Shown here piece after piece: positions 32,642-41,779 of a stretch of DNA of 64,000 nucleotides. Numbering within the stretch: the stretch's first letter is position 1; every line of letters starts with the position of its first letter. The notes below the pieces were generated by a model that saw nothing but the letters and a program-made list of their open reading frames with translations, was not told the origin of the DNA and made no database searches. The stretch comes from Paludibacteraceae bacterium (lineage in GTDB: Bacteria; Bacteroidota; Bacteroidia; Bacteroidales; Paludibacteraceae): positions 41,404-105,403 of the forward strand of contig CAJOIZ010000009.1 of assembly GCA_905234835.1 (NCBI GenBank), written 5' to 3'. Both the position numbers and the translations under genes were made by a program.

Positions 32642-33976
32642 TTATAATATAACCCATTTACCATCTTTACGGCCTCCTGCTCTTTTTAGTATCTCCTTTT
32701 TCTGCAATGCTAATAAATCACGTTTGATGGTTATGGCAGAGACATTGGTCTTTTGTATCATTTCTGCTATTGTTATTGTATCATCATCCCGAATCAGTTG
32801 CAATATAACTGACTGCCTTTCAGTCAGTTGTTTTGTATCATCTTTTGTATCATCTTTTGGGTCATTTGTGTCTTGTTTTGGTCGTTGGATTGTCACTTCC
32901 ACACCCCCAAACGCTGTTGCAAAAACAGGCATCGGCAGATGGGCAGCATTGAAGCCGTCCTGTATCTTCTTGTAGCCGCGCCCCCAAGCCTCTATGAAAC
33001 CTGCCTTATAGAACACGCTGGCTATATTCAGATTCCGGGGTTTGGACGCATGTTTGTGCATAAGCGTTTCCACTGTATAGTTTTCCGGCAAATTGCCCTC
33101 GTTCCACAACTCGATATGGTCTTCAAAGATGCGCATTTGTATAGGTGCGCCTGTGTATTGCTTGTGCACTATGGCATTGTACAATATCTCCCGGAACGCA
33201 TCTTCGGGAATCTCCAGCTCCTCAATACGCTGCATACCCTCGTAGCGAATATAAGAATGGAGGTATTTGTTCTTGAGGATCTCGATAACACGGTCTGCCA
33301 TTTGCAGGATGTTACCTTCCACTATATCCTGTGAGCGCAAGTCCGCTTCATCCTCTCCGAAACGGCCTATTTTGAACTGCACTCCTGTAAAATAGCGCAA
33401 CGGATCTTTTGCGAAGAGCAGGATAGCGGCGTATTTGAGTTTGCCGTCATCCGAGACAAGCCGCAAGTTCTCCAATACCTCTTGCGGAGTGTCGCCTGTC
33501 GTTTCGGACGTAAGGCGTTTGGCGGCAATACTCCGTTTGATGAAATATGCGACAGCCTTGGGGTCTATGCAATCTATGGTTGCTGTGTCGTGACCCACAT
33601 CGTCCCATTGCTTACCCATCTTTTTGAGGATGAACTCTTGCAGGGCGGTACCGCGCAATTCCTGTTTGGTAGTGCCTGAACGGATATAATACTGCGAGTT
33701 GAGCGAAATAGGCACGCTGCTTGGCTCAACAGCAACGGCGATAACATCTTTATCGTCTCTGCGTTCTTTGCGTACATCGACCAATATGCCCATCGTGTCG
33801 CGCACTTTGTTGGGCAGGTTCTCCAGCAAGTTCTTCGCTTCATTCACGCCTACAACGTGACCATTATCGTCAATGCCGATATAAAGCGTACCGCCTTGGG
33901 CGTTAGCGAAAGCGCAAATCTCTTTCAGAAATTCGTCTTTCCATTTTACTTTGTACTCTATATTTTGTGTTTCCAT
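32642..33976 (-). CDS. AlbA_2-domain ATP-binding protein with C-terminal winged helix
   Basis: 444 residues. The N-terminal Schlafen/AlbA_2 domain (about 5-115) has FANAQGGTLYIGIDDNGHVVG. An HATPase_c_4-like part (about 200-370) follows, with YNAIVHKQYTGAPIQMRIFE and IEAWGRGYKKIQDGF. The C-terminus (about 380-444) is a DeoR-like winged helix (TIAEMIQKTNVSAITIKRDL). Such proteins are frequent in defence islands and are regarded as putative transcriptional regulators. The start shares leader sequence with the RhuM gene; remnant R1 is directly upstream. Confidence 0.85.
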   Translation of the reverse strand: METQNIEYKVKWKDEFLKEICAFANAQGGTLYIGIDDNGHVVGVNEAKNLLENLPNKVRDTMGILVDVRKERRDDKDVIAVAVEPSSVPISLNSQYYIRSGTTKQELRGTALQEFILKKMGKQWDDVGHDTATIDCIDPKAVAYFIKRSIAAKRLTSETTGDTPQEVLENLRLVSDDGKLKYAAILLFAKDPLRYFTGVQFKIGRFGEDEADLRSQDIVEGNILQMADRVIEILKNKYLHSYIRYEGMQRIEELEIPEDAFREILYNAIVHKQYTGAPIQMRIFEDHIELWNEGNLPENYTVETLMHKHASKPRNLNIASVFYKAGFIEAWGRGYKKIQDGFNAAHLPMPVFATAFGGVEVTIQRPKQDTNDPKDDTKDDTKQLTERQSVILQLIRDDDTITIAEMIQKTNVSAITIKRDLLALQKKEILKRAGGRKDGKWVIL

Positions 33977-33977
33977 A

Positions 33978-34169
33978 TTATTCCTTTTTATCCATTAACT
34001 CGATCCAGGTCAGGAAAGCGGGAGAGGTGGTTTGTTTGCCGCAGGCGAGGGAGGGGATGTTGATGTATTGCTTGGAACGGGTGGTGTCAAACTCATACAC
34101 CAGATAATAATCATGTCCCAGATTCTCGAAGCCTTTCTTCTCCAAATCGGCTTTGGCGCAAAGTTGATA
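33978..34169 (-). pseudogene. Gene-end remnant R1 (best-preserved copy)
   Basis: 63 open codons ending in TAA two bases before the ATG of the ATP-binding protein gene, with a stop in frame immediately upstream and no start. The residues include KADLEKKGFENLGHDYYLVY, then EFDTTRSKQYINIPSLACG, then AFLTWIELMDKKE. It is the C-terminal end of an unidentified protein, placed just after vsr. Other copies are at 36590-36765, 38634-38661, 44766-44782 and 32576-32599. Confidence 0.75.
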
Positions 34170-34183
34170 TTAATATCTATAAC

Positions 34184-34645
34184 TCAGAATGCATGTTTTC
34201 GGAATTTCTCTCTCGCAATCTTCAAATAATTCTCGTTCAGTGCCACAGCAACTTGCTGCATGGTTGTTTCCCTCTTTTCTTTTTCTAACATACATGCCCA
34301 TATCACAAGCACTTGCCAGCCGGCTTGAATCAAAGTGTCATAGTTCTTTTGGTCTCGTTCGCGGTTACGGTCGATCTTCGCCTGCCAAAAGGCGGTGTTG
34401 GTCTTGGGCAGTACGAACTGTCTGCATCCCTCATGCCCGTGCCAAAAACAACCATTCACAAATATCGCCGTTCTGTACCTGCGCATCACGATGTCCGGCT
34501 TGCCTGGCACGCTCTTGACATTGAGCCGGTAGCGGTATCCGTGCGCCCACAGCCATTTCCGGACCGCTATCTCCGGTTTCGTCGCCTTGCTGCGGATATG
34601 CGACATGCAGCGGTGGCGTTGTGCGGGTGTCAAGACATCGGGCAT
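34184..34645 (-). CDS. vsr: Very-short-patch repair endonuclease Vsr
   Basis: 153 residues. MPDVLTPAQRHRCMSHIRSK and ATKPEIAVRKWLWAHGYRYR form the Vsr N-terminus. GKPDIVMRRYRTAIFVNGCF gives the catalytic D51, and WHGHEGC supplies H69, H71 and a zinc cysteine. Vsr nicks beside T:G mismatches that arise from deamination of 5-methylcytosine and usually accompanies a cytosine methyltransferase. No such methyltransferase is in this window, so the gene may be a leftover of a lost restriction-modification locus. Remnant R1 follows directly. Confidence 0.93.
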   Translation of the reverse strand: MPDVLTPAQRHRCMSHIRSKATKPEIAVRKWLWAHGYRYRLNVKSVPGKPDIVMRRYRTAIFVNGCFWHGHEGCRQFVLPKTNTAFWQAKIDRNRERDQKNYDTLIQAGWQVLVIWACMLEKEKRETTMQQVAVALNENYLKIAREKFRKHAF

Positions 34646-34660
34646 AGACAGATTACTTTA

Positions 34661-34774
34661 TTTTTGGACAGCTTTTGGACATTTTCAACTCGCTTATTAT
34701 CAGCATGATACAGTAAAAATCGAGTGCGTTTTTTGTGTTTTATAAGGATTTTTTTGGACAATTTTTGGACATTT
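34661..34774. repeat. Two TTTTTGGACA-type direct repeats between vsr and the 583-residue ATP-binding gene
   Basis: TTTTTGGACAGCTTTTGGAC at 34661 and TTTTTGGACAATTTTTGGAC at 34751 lie exactly 90 bases apart. On the minus strand the interval is one open frame (Val-Gln-Lys-Leu-Ser-Lys repeats) without a start, perhaps a relic of another ATP-binding protein's C-terminus. Confidence 0.45.
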
Positions 34775-34777
34775 AAC

Positions 34778-36529
34778 TTAATCTATCTCACCTCGTTCTT
34801 TTAAAACCTCTAATCCAATCCCTAAGGCTTTAGTAAGAAGTGCTGTGTTTTTAACATATTCTTCACTGATAGAATAAGATGTTCCTGAGCCACTTCCCTT
34901 TTTCGCAAGAATATTCTCTACAACCATTTGATCTATTAATACGCGAACTTGTCTTCTGGTCAAGTGTCCGGAAAGTAAGTCCACAAAGTCTTTCATCTTT
35001 GCCTTTTGAAATTTTATTAGATGCGGGATAATAACTGAAGCCGCTTGATTTGTGTTCCATTCCGTTTTCTTAGCATAATCAGAGGTATCCCCGGCTATTT
35101 CGTAATAATTTCTTGACAAGATATAATATGTACCACGTGTCTTACCGCGTTTTTCTATTAACCCACGGTTTAGTAGAGATTGGATTATTTCTTTTTTCAC
35201 ATCGTTTCCATTTCCGCTCAAAATAGAACTCAACGCCATAATTTCAAATACGGATAACTTCTGTTCTTCAGGCAAACGTTGTTGCTCAGAGTCAATGAAT
35301 AAAGCAAATGCTCTATTGGTGATAGTTGCCGACAAAACCAATTCTACGTGGAAATTGTCACTGTGAGAATAATCAGGTTGTTGTTTCCCTTCTGAAATGG
35401 TATTCTTGAATATTTTGTCAATTCCTTGTCCGGAACGCTCCACGATACCTGTTTTCGACAGTACATCAGCCAAAAGACGGTTTCGTGGCGTACTTGGAAC
35501 AGTAAGAAGATTTTCTATTGTGACACCAACAGGGAAACCACCTGCATTGGTGATTACCAGTTTTTGCGGGTATTGTTTGATAACCGTTTCACTACTGCGT
35601 TTGTAATCCCTATGTGCGATAGCATTATTGATAGCTTCTCGAATAACTTCTTCATTGAAATACGGAATATCAAATATATAAGGTCCTTCAGCAACTTGAA
35701 ATTTTCCGTTTCGCAGATCAATATCATGCCATAACTTTTCAATCATTATATAGAATGGCTCATCATATTTGGTGCGATTGTCAAATGTGATTTGACCTTC
35801 CGTATTGCGATATTCCAACATAACTGCTGCCTGTGGAAACACGCGCTTGAGGACATCTTTTTTGCCCAGCAAAATCACTGCGGCATTAGTTACTCCATCA
35901 TTAGTGATGAGATCCAGATCGCTTAGGATTTGCTCTTTAGGAAGAGTTAGAAAAGAAGGATTATTCTGCTTGACAGAGTATTTATGACGCAGTATTTTGA
36001 TAGCTTCATCGTCTAAATCATCCAATGTGACCTCCTTACAAATTTTTTGCGAGAAATCAGGTTCTTTCTCTTCTATAATTTTCAAATACACTTCATCAGA
36101 CATAGGCTTCAATTCTTCGCCTACGCGCATCAGTGCAACATCTTCAAATTTGAATATCATGCCAATCGGTCGGGAAGGAACCTCTATTACGAGTACACGC
36201 CCTTGCTTGGTCTCCGGCTTCTCATACAATTCATATATGGTTGGCCGGATGTTGGTGTCACGATAGATATTGGATTCCAATTCACCTATTTTTCCCTCAC
36301 TTTGCTTGGTGCCAATTACTTTGTGTGGATAGGAATCGTGCATGCCGATAACTAAACTTCCTCCTCCTTCATTACATAATGCGGTGACATAACCAAGAAT
36401 ACACCTTCTTCGCTCGGATGGCTTGATTTTAGAACCTCCGTCGTAAGAAATATTACCGTTTTCTCCTTTTTTGAACTCAATTCGGTCTTCGGATTCTTTC
36501 TTGTATTTTAATTCCTCTATGGTCCACAT
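34778..36529 (-). CDS. AlbA_2-domain ATP-binding protein (583 residues)
   Basis: The N-terminal AlbA_2/Schlafen-like domain (about 15-140) has ALCNEGGGSLVIGMHDSYPH. The HATPase_c_4-like region (about 290-380) has NNAIAHRDYKRSSETVIKQY and ERSGQGIDKIF. The C-terminus (about 420-570) contains two winged-helix-like parts. As in other members of this family, a regulatory role is likely and a defence role is suggested only by location. Remnant R2 and about 60 AT-rich bases precede it. It belongs to the minus-strand island series. Confidence 0.83.
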   Translation of the reverse strand: MWTIEELKYKKESEDRIEFKKGENGNISYDGGSKIKPSERRRCILGYVTALCNEGGGSLVIGMHDSYPHKVIGTKQSEGKIGELESNIYRDTNIRPTIYELYEKPETKQGRVLVIEVPSRPIGMIFKFEDVALMRVGEELKPMSDEVYLKIIEEKEPDFSQKICKEVTLDDLDDEAIKILRHKYSVKQNNPSFLTLPKEQILSDLDLITNDGVTNAAVILLGKKDVLKRVFPQAAVMLEYRNTEGQITFDNRTKYDEPFYIMIEKLWHDIDLRNGKFQVAEGPYIFDIPYFNEEVIREAINNAIAHRDYKRSSETVIKQYPQKLVITNAGGFPVGVTIENLLTVPSTPRNRLLADVLSKTGIVERSGQGIDKIFKNTISEGKQQPDYSHSDNFHVELVLSATITNRAFALFIDSEQQRLPEEQKLSVFEIMALSSILSGNGNDVKKEIIQSLLNRGLIEKRGKTRGTYYILSRNYYEIAGDTSDYAKKTEWNTNQAASVIIPHLIKFQKAKMKDFVDLLSGHLTRRQVRVLIDQMVVENILAKKGSGSGTSYSISEEYVKNTALLTKALGIGLEVLKERGEID

Positions 36530-36589
36530 AGTATAATAATATTTTCTGTTTAATTGTATTTTCTTTTTTGATAGTATCGTGCAGAGAGA

Positions 36590-36765
36590 TTACCCCATCA
36601 GCTCCGACCAGGTGGCGAAGAATGGTATAGTGGTTTGGTTGCCGCGGTTGAGACTCGGGATGTTGGTGTATTCCTTTGAGCGGGTTGTGTCCAGTTCGTA
36701 ACCAGATAATAGTCGTGCCCCATGTCCGTAAACCCTTTCTTTTTGGTGTTTTGGGGGCTCAAAAT
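36590..36765 (-). pseudogene. Gene-end remnant R2 with a one-base deletion
   Basis: Begins right after the DUF5131 stop. Reads KKKGFTDMGHDYYLV, then loses one base, then YELDTTRSKEYTNIPSL, NRGNQTTIPFFATWSELMG, stop. It is clearly homologous to R1, but frameshifted and without a start. Confidence 0.75.
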
Positions 36766-36768
36766 ATT

Positions 36769-37497
36769 TTAGTCAGGCATTTGTTGTATTATCTGCCCAT
36801 CCAATTCTTTTCCATTTGCATGTTTATTGCGTTTAATGCCATCAGGTCCCCATGTGCCCCATTGTTTGAAAAAGAATGCTGTTTTTTGTTCTTGTGCTTG
36901 TTGATAAATATTGCGAACCCATTCCGGCTTCATCGGACGTGCTAAATGTCCGCTTTCTCCGCCTACTATTAACCAATCTATGCCGGTTAAATTTAGCTTT
37001 CCGAGGTCTTCAAGTAAAGGCTCGCAACTTAGAAATTTAACAGACTGACAATGAATCGCTCGCAATGCTTCAATACGTGGTTTAGTAGAAATGCCTTCAA
37101 CGGTAACACCTAACCATGCGTTGAGTGGAACCGGCCGATAGGCAAAGTAATCAGCCATTCGTTCAGCTCGCTTTGTTAATAGTTGGTATCGATGTTGAGG
37201 CGTTGCAGTGATGGTTTCCATTATCTGATCTATAAATTCAAATGGTACATTCGGGTGGAACAGATCAGACATAGAGCATACAAACACAGTACTACCTTTT
37301 TGCCACTGAAAAGGTGTATAAATATCCTTTGGGTGTATGGTTGGTTGAAATCCATTTATATATTTAGGATTGCCCATTGCCCTTAATCGCCGTGCCATTA
37401 CTTCTGCATAACAATGCATGCATCCAGCCGATTGTTTAGTGCATCCGGTTACTGGATTCCATGTCCGCTCCGTCCATTCTATTTTAGTTGTTCTCAT
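36769..37497 (-). CDS. DUF5131 (phage Gp37/Gp68-family) protein with Cx6CxxC motif
   Basis: 242 residues. TWNPVTGCTKQSAGCMHCYA gives C19-x6-C26-x2-C29, the three-cysteine motif after which the partner TcmP is named; the pattern suggests an iron-sulfur, radical-SAM-like active site. Further conserved pieces are FVCSMSDLFH (about 72), YQLLTKRAERM (about 103), WLGVTVEG (about 129), FLSCEPLLEDLG (about 154) and DWLIVGGESG (about 173). Its start overlaps the tcmP stop by one base (TAATG), so the two are translationally coupled. The biochemical role is unknown. Confidence 0.88.
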   Translation of the reverse strand: MRTTKIEWTERTWNPVTGCTKQSAGCMHCYAEVMARRLRAMGNPKYINGFQPTIHPKDIYTPFQWQKGSTVFVCSMSDLFHPNVPFEFIDQIMETITATPQHRYQLLTKRAERMADYFAYRPVPLNAWLGVTVEGISTKPRIEALRAIHCQSVKFLSCEPLLEDLGKLNLTGIDWLIVGGESGHLARPMKPEWVRNIYQQAQEQKTAFFFKQWGTWGPDGIKRNKHANGKELDGQIIQQMPD

Positions 37498-38615
37498 TAT
37501 ATTAACTCAATTTCGTATCTTTTAACTTTATGAATATTTGTTGCTGCTTTATTATATTCTCCGATTATACGGACAAGTCCTTTATTTTTAAAGTCTTCTA
37601 TAGCGGAAATATATACACTCGGTAGACAACCTGATTTAATTGCGTATTTTAGTCCGTCAATATTATTAGTGATTCTTCGTTCTTTGATGAGAGATTTTAT
37701 TTTGTCCTTTACATCTTGGATTTTATTCTTTTCTGCTGTTCCATAAAATAATGTCCCTGGCTCAAAATCATTTTCTATGTTACAATTCGATTCACCTGCA
37801 AATTCATCATGTCGCCAACAGACTCGTAAAAACTTTTCCATACCAAGCGTATGACCAGAGCCGAAAATTAGTCCGTAATAATTTGCTCCTTTTTGAATTG
37901 TAAAACTATGAATATAATACTCTAAATTATCAGGTATGAGACTCCGATAGTAATCAGCGATAGTTTGATGACATTGTTTAGGTTTGTTGAAATCAAAGTG
38001 TAATTTGTTTTTCTCGAAATAATCTGTTACTGCCGGTAGTTCCTTAAAACGATTAATAAATGAAGAGGCTATAAAGAACACAAAATCAGTGTTCGGGGAA
38101 TGTATTAATTTTAAAAACACATCATTTGTTATTTGCTTAAAACCATATTGATCCAATAAAACAAACTTGCCGTATTTGGGATTGTTGAGGATATTAATAA
38201 AATTCTCACTTTCAATAATTTCTTGAAAATCATATTGTCCTATTTGAGTGTGTATGCAGCATTCTTCTAATGTGCAATTTGCTCTACATTCTTTAAGATA
38301 TTTATCTATATTCTCTTTTAGTTCATTTGATTTGGATAAAATCTTCTCATTAAAACCAAAATATACTCTTTTCTTTTTGTCTTTTATTAGTTGGCAGTAC
38401 AGATTATTGTCTCCTTTAGCTTCAGTTAATAGGATTATTGGTGAGCCTGGCATACCATCCGCATCATGGCCACTTCCAGCGAACATATCATATATATACA
38501 AAGGATTTACATAATCGTTATGCAAATATACAGGAAACCACTCTCTAAAACAATCTTGAAAGATGTTTAATTTCAGGATAGTTTCTTTAGTGAATGTCTT
38601 TTTATTTATATCCAT
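37497..38615 (-). CDS. tcmP: Three-Cys-motif partner protein TcmP
   Basis: 372 residues. YIYDMFAGSG (41-49 region) is a SAM-binding-like glycine-rich motif and FVLLDQYGFKQI a motif IV-like segment, so the protein is methyltransferase-like. Family knowledge: TcmP is found next to the Cx6CxxC protein, as here. AT-rich gene. A TATATTTG -7 box at 38705-38712 gives the pair its own promoter, with a leader of about 85 nt. Substrate and function are unknown; position next to Kiwa and a nuclease-helicase suggests anti-phage or DNA-modification work. Confidence 0.85.
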   Translation of the reverse strand: MDINKKTFTKETILKLNIFQDCFREWFPVYLHNDYVNPLYIYDMFAGSGHDADGMPGSPIILLTEAKGDNNLYCQLIKDKKKRVYFGFNEKILSKSNELKENIDKYLKECRANCTLEECCIHTQIGQYDFQEIIESENFINILNNPKYGKFVLLDQYGFKQITNDVFLKLIHSPNTDFVFFIASSFINRFKELPAVTDYFEKNKLHFDFNKPKQCHQTIADYYRSLIPDNLEYYIHSFTIQKGANYYGLIFGSGHTLGMEKFLRVCWRHDEFAGESNCNIENDFEPGTLFYGTAEKNKIQDVKDKIKSLIKERRITNNIDGLKYAIKSGCLPSVYISAIEDFKNKGLVRIIGEYNKAATNIHKVKRYEIELI

Positions 38616-38633
38616 AATGTACTATATACTTCA

Positions 38634-38661
38634 CTGTCGCGAAGAAGGGTAGGATTGTTTT
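38634..38661 (-). pseudogene. Gene-end remnant R3 (short)
   Basis: About 28 bases reading T-I-L-P-F-F-A-T on the minus strand, matching T-T-I-P-F-F-A-T of R2. It lies in the leader of tcmP. Short, so less certain than R1 and R2. Confidence 0.4.
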
Positions 38662-38704
38662 ATTTTTCCTTATTATAATATATAAATATTTCTTAGTTGT
38701 GTGA

Positions 38705-38712
38705 CAAATATA
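38705..38712 (-). promoter_or_regulatory. -7 box of the tcmP-DUF5131 pair
   Basis: TATATTTG on the minus strand, matching TAnnTTTG, in the spacer after the helicase gene. Confidence 0.45.
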
Positions 38713-38746
38713 ATTTAATTTGGAATTGACAATTATTTTGATCGCT

Positions 38747-40798
38747 TTATATTTCCTCTATTCCTAAACTCTTGAGATAGTTGTATGTGCTATCATAATA
38801 TTCAGGCAAACGGGTGTGGTCGTCGGGTGAGCCCTCGGGGACACAGATAATCATTCCTTGACGGGCGCGAGTGAGAAGGACGCGGTAGGCGTTAATAAGA
38901 TATGCTTGGCGGTCAGGCTTCTTGATATTATTCCACTTATTACCACCGTTGAATTCGAAGAAATTCCATCCTATGGGCGTATATCGCAAATCACCGTCCC
39001 AAACCACACAAGTCCAATCCAACTCTAAACCCTGCACATCAAATTCCGATGCAGCATCTTCTAAGAAAAGCGACGAACGCACATCGTTGATATCATCCAA
39101 GAACCAATGCACCGTGTCTGGTTTGCAGCGGACATCAATCGCAAGCGGTTTGAGTCGATAGGCCTTGGATGAGACTAACAGCCCGTAACGCTCGTTTCCT
39201 CGTGCGTGGGTACGCAGCCATTTTTTGGCCTTGTTCAGATCACGCGTTAAGGCAATCGGGTAGCGGTCAGCGATGTCTGCATATATCTTGCGGACGTTTT
39301 CTGCGTCTCCGTCGAGTAGATAATGCACCATATTGGACAAACTCTCTGCACGGAACGAACGCATCGAAACCGCCAGATGCAGGTCGTCAGAAAAAGTCTT
39401 ATTGGGGTTATTCTCCAGAAGTTCAGATACCTTTCCCTCTGCGTATTCTTTAGCGGTGAGTTGCGAGGATATATAAACTTTCCAATTGGGGAAGGTCTCA
39501 TTGAGCGCACGTATCCATTCACCTATACCGGCTTCACCTGTGTTAATTTCCTGACCGCCACCAACGAGGCAAACAATAACCGCCCAATCTGGGCGCTGAT
39601 CCAAAGACCAAATAAGGAACTCCCCTTCCGACATGGGGAAGTTTGCGAAACCTTTCTTACGGCTCAGCCAATTCGCGATGTGTTCTTTATCCCATGAACG
39701 CTGTGCTTCATCGAAAATAGCAATATTCTCCACCTCACCATAACCGGCTTCTTGGTCTTTTAATTCTTTTGTAGGGTCAATCTTCAGAGTACCATTCACC
39801 ACTTTTACCTTGTTAAGCATATTATCACGGTAGCGGTGGATGATTTGTATAAAACGCTTTACTTCGCGTTCTGCTTCTTTCTTGGTGATCTTCTTTCCAT
39901 TCTCCTTCTCCTGTGCCTGTTTGTCGCGTGTCAGGGCTTCTGTCAGCACTTGCACCAAAGGTCCATTTCCTGAGAGATAAACAGCTAAGTCTTGTTTCTC
40001 CTGTTGTACGGCTACATTTAGACCAACTAAGGTCTTACCTGCGCCCGGAACGCCTGTGACGAAACAGATACTCTTACCTCCACAAGCCTTGGTGTCGTGG
40101 ATAACTTGGCGCACATAGCGCGTGGTGGTCTCTAACTGGGCGCCTTCCGCTTCGCTTTTGGTGATGCTCTCTACGGTATGATTGAGATAAAGCGACCGTG
40201 CGGCTTCAATGATAGTAGGTGTCGGGGCATAACGGCTACGAGACCAATTTTCCAAAGAAACGGCATAGTGTTTTGGTTCTAATGGTTGCGATAATACCAA
40301 CTCAAAAACATCCTTCAAGTGTGCCGCATTGGTTAGCAGAGGCTCGTAGATACCATCGTCATAATGCGAGGGTCGGCAGAGAGTAGAAAAGGCTGTTTCT
40401 TCGGTTGCAACCAAAATAGGGATGATCCATCGGTCGGCGCTTCCTTGGTGGAAATTCTTGAGGTCTAAGGCATAGTCGAGCACCTGATCTACGTCTTGGT
40501 GCTTGAATCCTTCTTCACCGGCTTTGAATTCCACTACAAAAACACGTTCGCGAAGAAGAACTACCACATCGATGCGTTTACCTAAACGCGGAATGGTATA
40601 TTCGAAGATGATTTGTGCGGGCTCGTTGGAATAGGGCGCAAGCAAGTTCTTCATAATCGTTATTTCTTGCTCCCAAGCGAACTTCTGAGTGGACGCGGTA
40701 TCCATCTCATCTGCAAGCGACATTTTGCCGAAGATAGTGTTAGTATCTTCCGCAAGGAATGTGGCGATGTCTGCTTGGTAGAAACAACGGTTTGTCAT
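38747..40798 (-). CDS. DUF2075 nuclease-helicase fusion
   Basis: 683 residues. The N-terminal part has a PD-(D/E)xK nuclease pattern: D77 in GKRIDVVVLL and E90-x-K92 in VFVVEFKAGEEG. The C-terminal part is a DUF2075 superfamily 1-like ATPase with Walker A GVPGAGKT (249-256), Walker B IFDEAQRSW, a later QGLELDWTCVVWDGDLRY and RVLLTRARQGM. Such proteins are seen in defence islands and could process or degrade foreign DNA. It starts 24 bases after the kwaB stop, so it probably belongs to the same transcript. Confidence 0.85.
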   Translation of the reverse strand: MTNRCFYQADIATFLAEDTNTIFGKMSLADEMDTASTQKFAWEQEITIMKNLLAPYSNEPAQIIFEYTIPRLGKRIDVVVLLRERVFVVEFKAGEEGFKHQDVDQVLDYALDLKNFHQGSADRWIIPILVATEETAFSTLCRPSHYDDGIYEPLLTNAAHLKDVFELVLSQPLEPKHYAVSLENWSRSRYAPTPTIIEAARSLYLNHTVESITKSEAEGAQLETTTRYVRQVIHDTKACGGKSICFVTGVPGAGKTLVGLNVAVQQEKQDLAVYLSGNGPLVQVLTEALTRDKQAQEKENGKKITKKEAEREVKRFIQIIHRYRDNMLNKVKVVNGTLKIDPTKELKDQEAGYGEVENIAIFDEAQRSWDKEHIANWLSRKKGFANFPMSEGEFLIWSLDQRPDWAVIVCLVGGGQEINTGEAGIGEWIRALNETFPNWKVYISSQLTAKEYAEGKVSELLENNPNKTFSDDLHLAVSMRSFRAESLSNMVHYLLDGDAENVRKIYADIADRYPIALTRDLNKAKKWLRTHARGNERYGLLVSSKAYRLKPLAIDVRCKPDTVHWFLDDINDVRSSLFLEDAASEFDVQGLELDWTCVVWDGDLRYTPIGWNFFEFNGGNKWNNIKKPDRQAYLINAYRVLLTRARQGMIICVPEGSPDDHTRLPEYYDSTYNYLKSLGIEEI

Positions 40799-40822
40799 GT
40801 TGAATAAATCTAAATAAAAAAG

Positions 40823-41773
40823 TTATGATTGTTCACTCTCCATGGAGATAGTATCTTTAGCTAAACTATCATAGTAGATGCTTGTTAAGTCTGATGTCAG
40901 GTAATCATCATTTAATAATTTAATAAATAGCAAACGAGATTTTTTGGAAGTTAGCCTAATTTTACTACCATCTGTAGAATGTTGTATAACTTTCTTTAGC
41001 ATAGGGTGTTTTTGGGTAAACTGGATAATTTGTTTATTCCCGATATGCCCTAAAACTGGTGATGTTTCTGCAATTTTAGTTAACTTTCTTGCAAAACTAA
41101 GATCCGTCAATGCTTCAGTTAATATTTCTGGATTTTCCAACAATTCTACTTTTTTAATTATCTCTATTTGTTGTTTCGCTGCTATTGTGATTACATTATG
41201 TATATCGAATTCTTTTTCAAATATAGATAGATTAAGAATGAATAATTCTCCATCAATGTTAAACATATCTATGGTTGGAATTATACGTAAATGATCATCG
41301 TTAAAGCCAACAAATTCATTATCTTGTCTCCTAACAAATAGACCAGAGTTTTGCTTATAGACATTTACATTCGTGAGTTTTTTATACAATGTAATGCATT
41401 GATTGTTTGTCCCTATGACAAACAGGAGAAAATTGATGTTGTTTATCCCATCATTCTCAAAAGAGAAGAGAGGTATTGTTTTCTCTGCATCAAGAACCTC
41501 ATTAAAAATATTCATCTCTTCAATGCTTTCAAGATCATATTTATAGATGGCATTGTCTCGTCCATCTGTACAGGAATAATTTATAATACACAAATCAGGA
41601 GATAAGATTTTTTCCTTAATTGTTTCAATAAAAACACACTTTATTGTTGATTGTACATTGGATACAAAGTTAGCTTTTCTCAGTTCTCCATTTTTGAGTC
41701 CAAAATAAATTTCAATTCCACAGTTATTAGCAATACATGCGGAAATCTTTTCATTTAACACTTGTTTTTCCAT
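40823..41773 (-). CDS. kwaB: Kiwa defence protein KwaB (DUF4868)
   Basis: 316 residues, the size of KwaB. Family-like segments are LTNVNVYKQNSGLFVRRQDN (about 135-155), ILNLSIFEKEFDIHNVI, LLENPEILTEALTDLSFARK, LTKIAETSPVLGHI and FIKLLNDDYLTSDLTS near the end. Kiwa is an established two-gene anti-phage system in which KwaA is the membrane sensor and KwaB the effector that acts on incoming phage DNA. KwaA lies 6 nt upstream. AT-rich. I recognised it from remembered family features, not from a search. Confidence 0.85.
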   Translation of the reverse strand: MEKQVLNEKISACIANNCGIEIYFGLKNGELRKANFVSNVQSTIKCVFIETIKEKILSPDLCIINYSCTDGRDNAIYKYDLESIEEMNIFNEVLDAEKTIPLFSFENDGINNINFLLFVIGTNNQCITLYKKLTNVNVYKQNSGLFVRRQDNEFVGFNDDHLRIIPTIDMFNIDGELFILNLSIFEKEFDIHNVITIAAKQQIEIIKKVELLENPEILTEALTDLSFARKLTKIAETSPVLGHIGNKQIIQFTQKHPMLKKVIQHSTDGSKIRLTSKKSRLLFIKLLNDDYLTSDLTSIYYDSLAKDTISMESEQS

Positions 41774-41779
41774 AATTCT

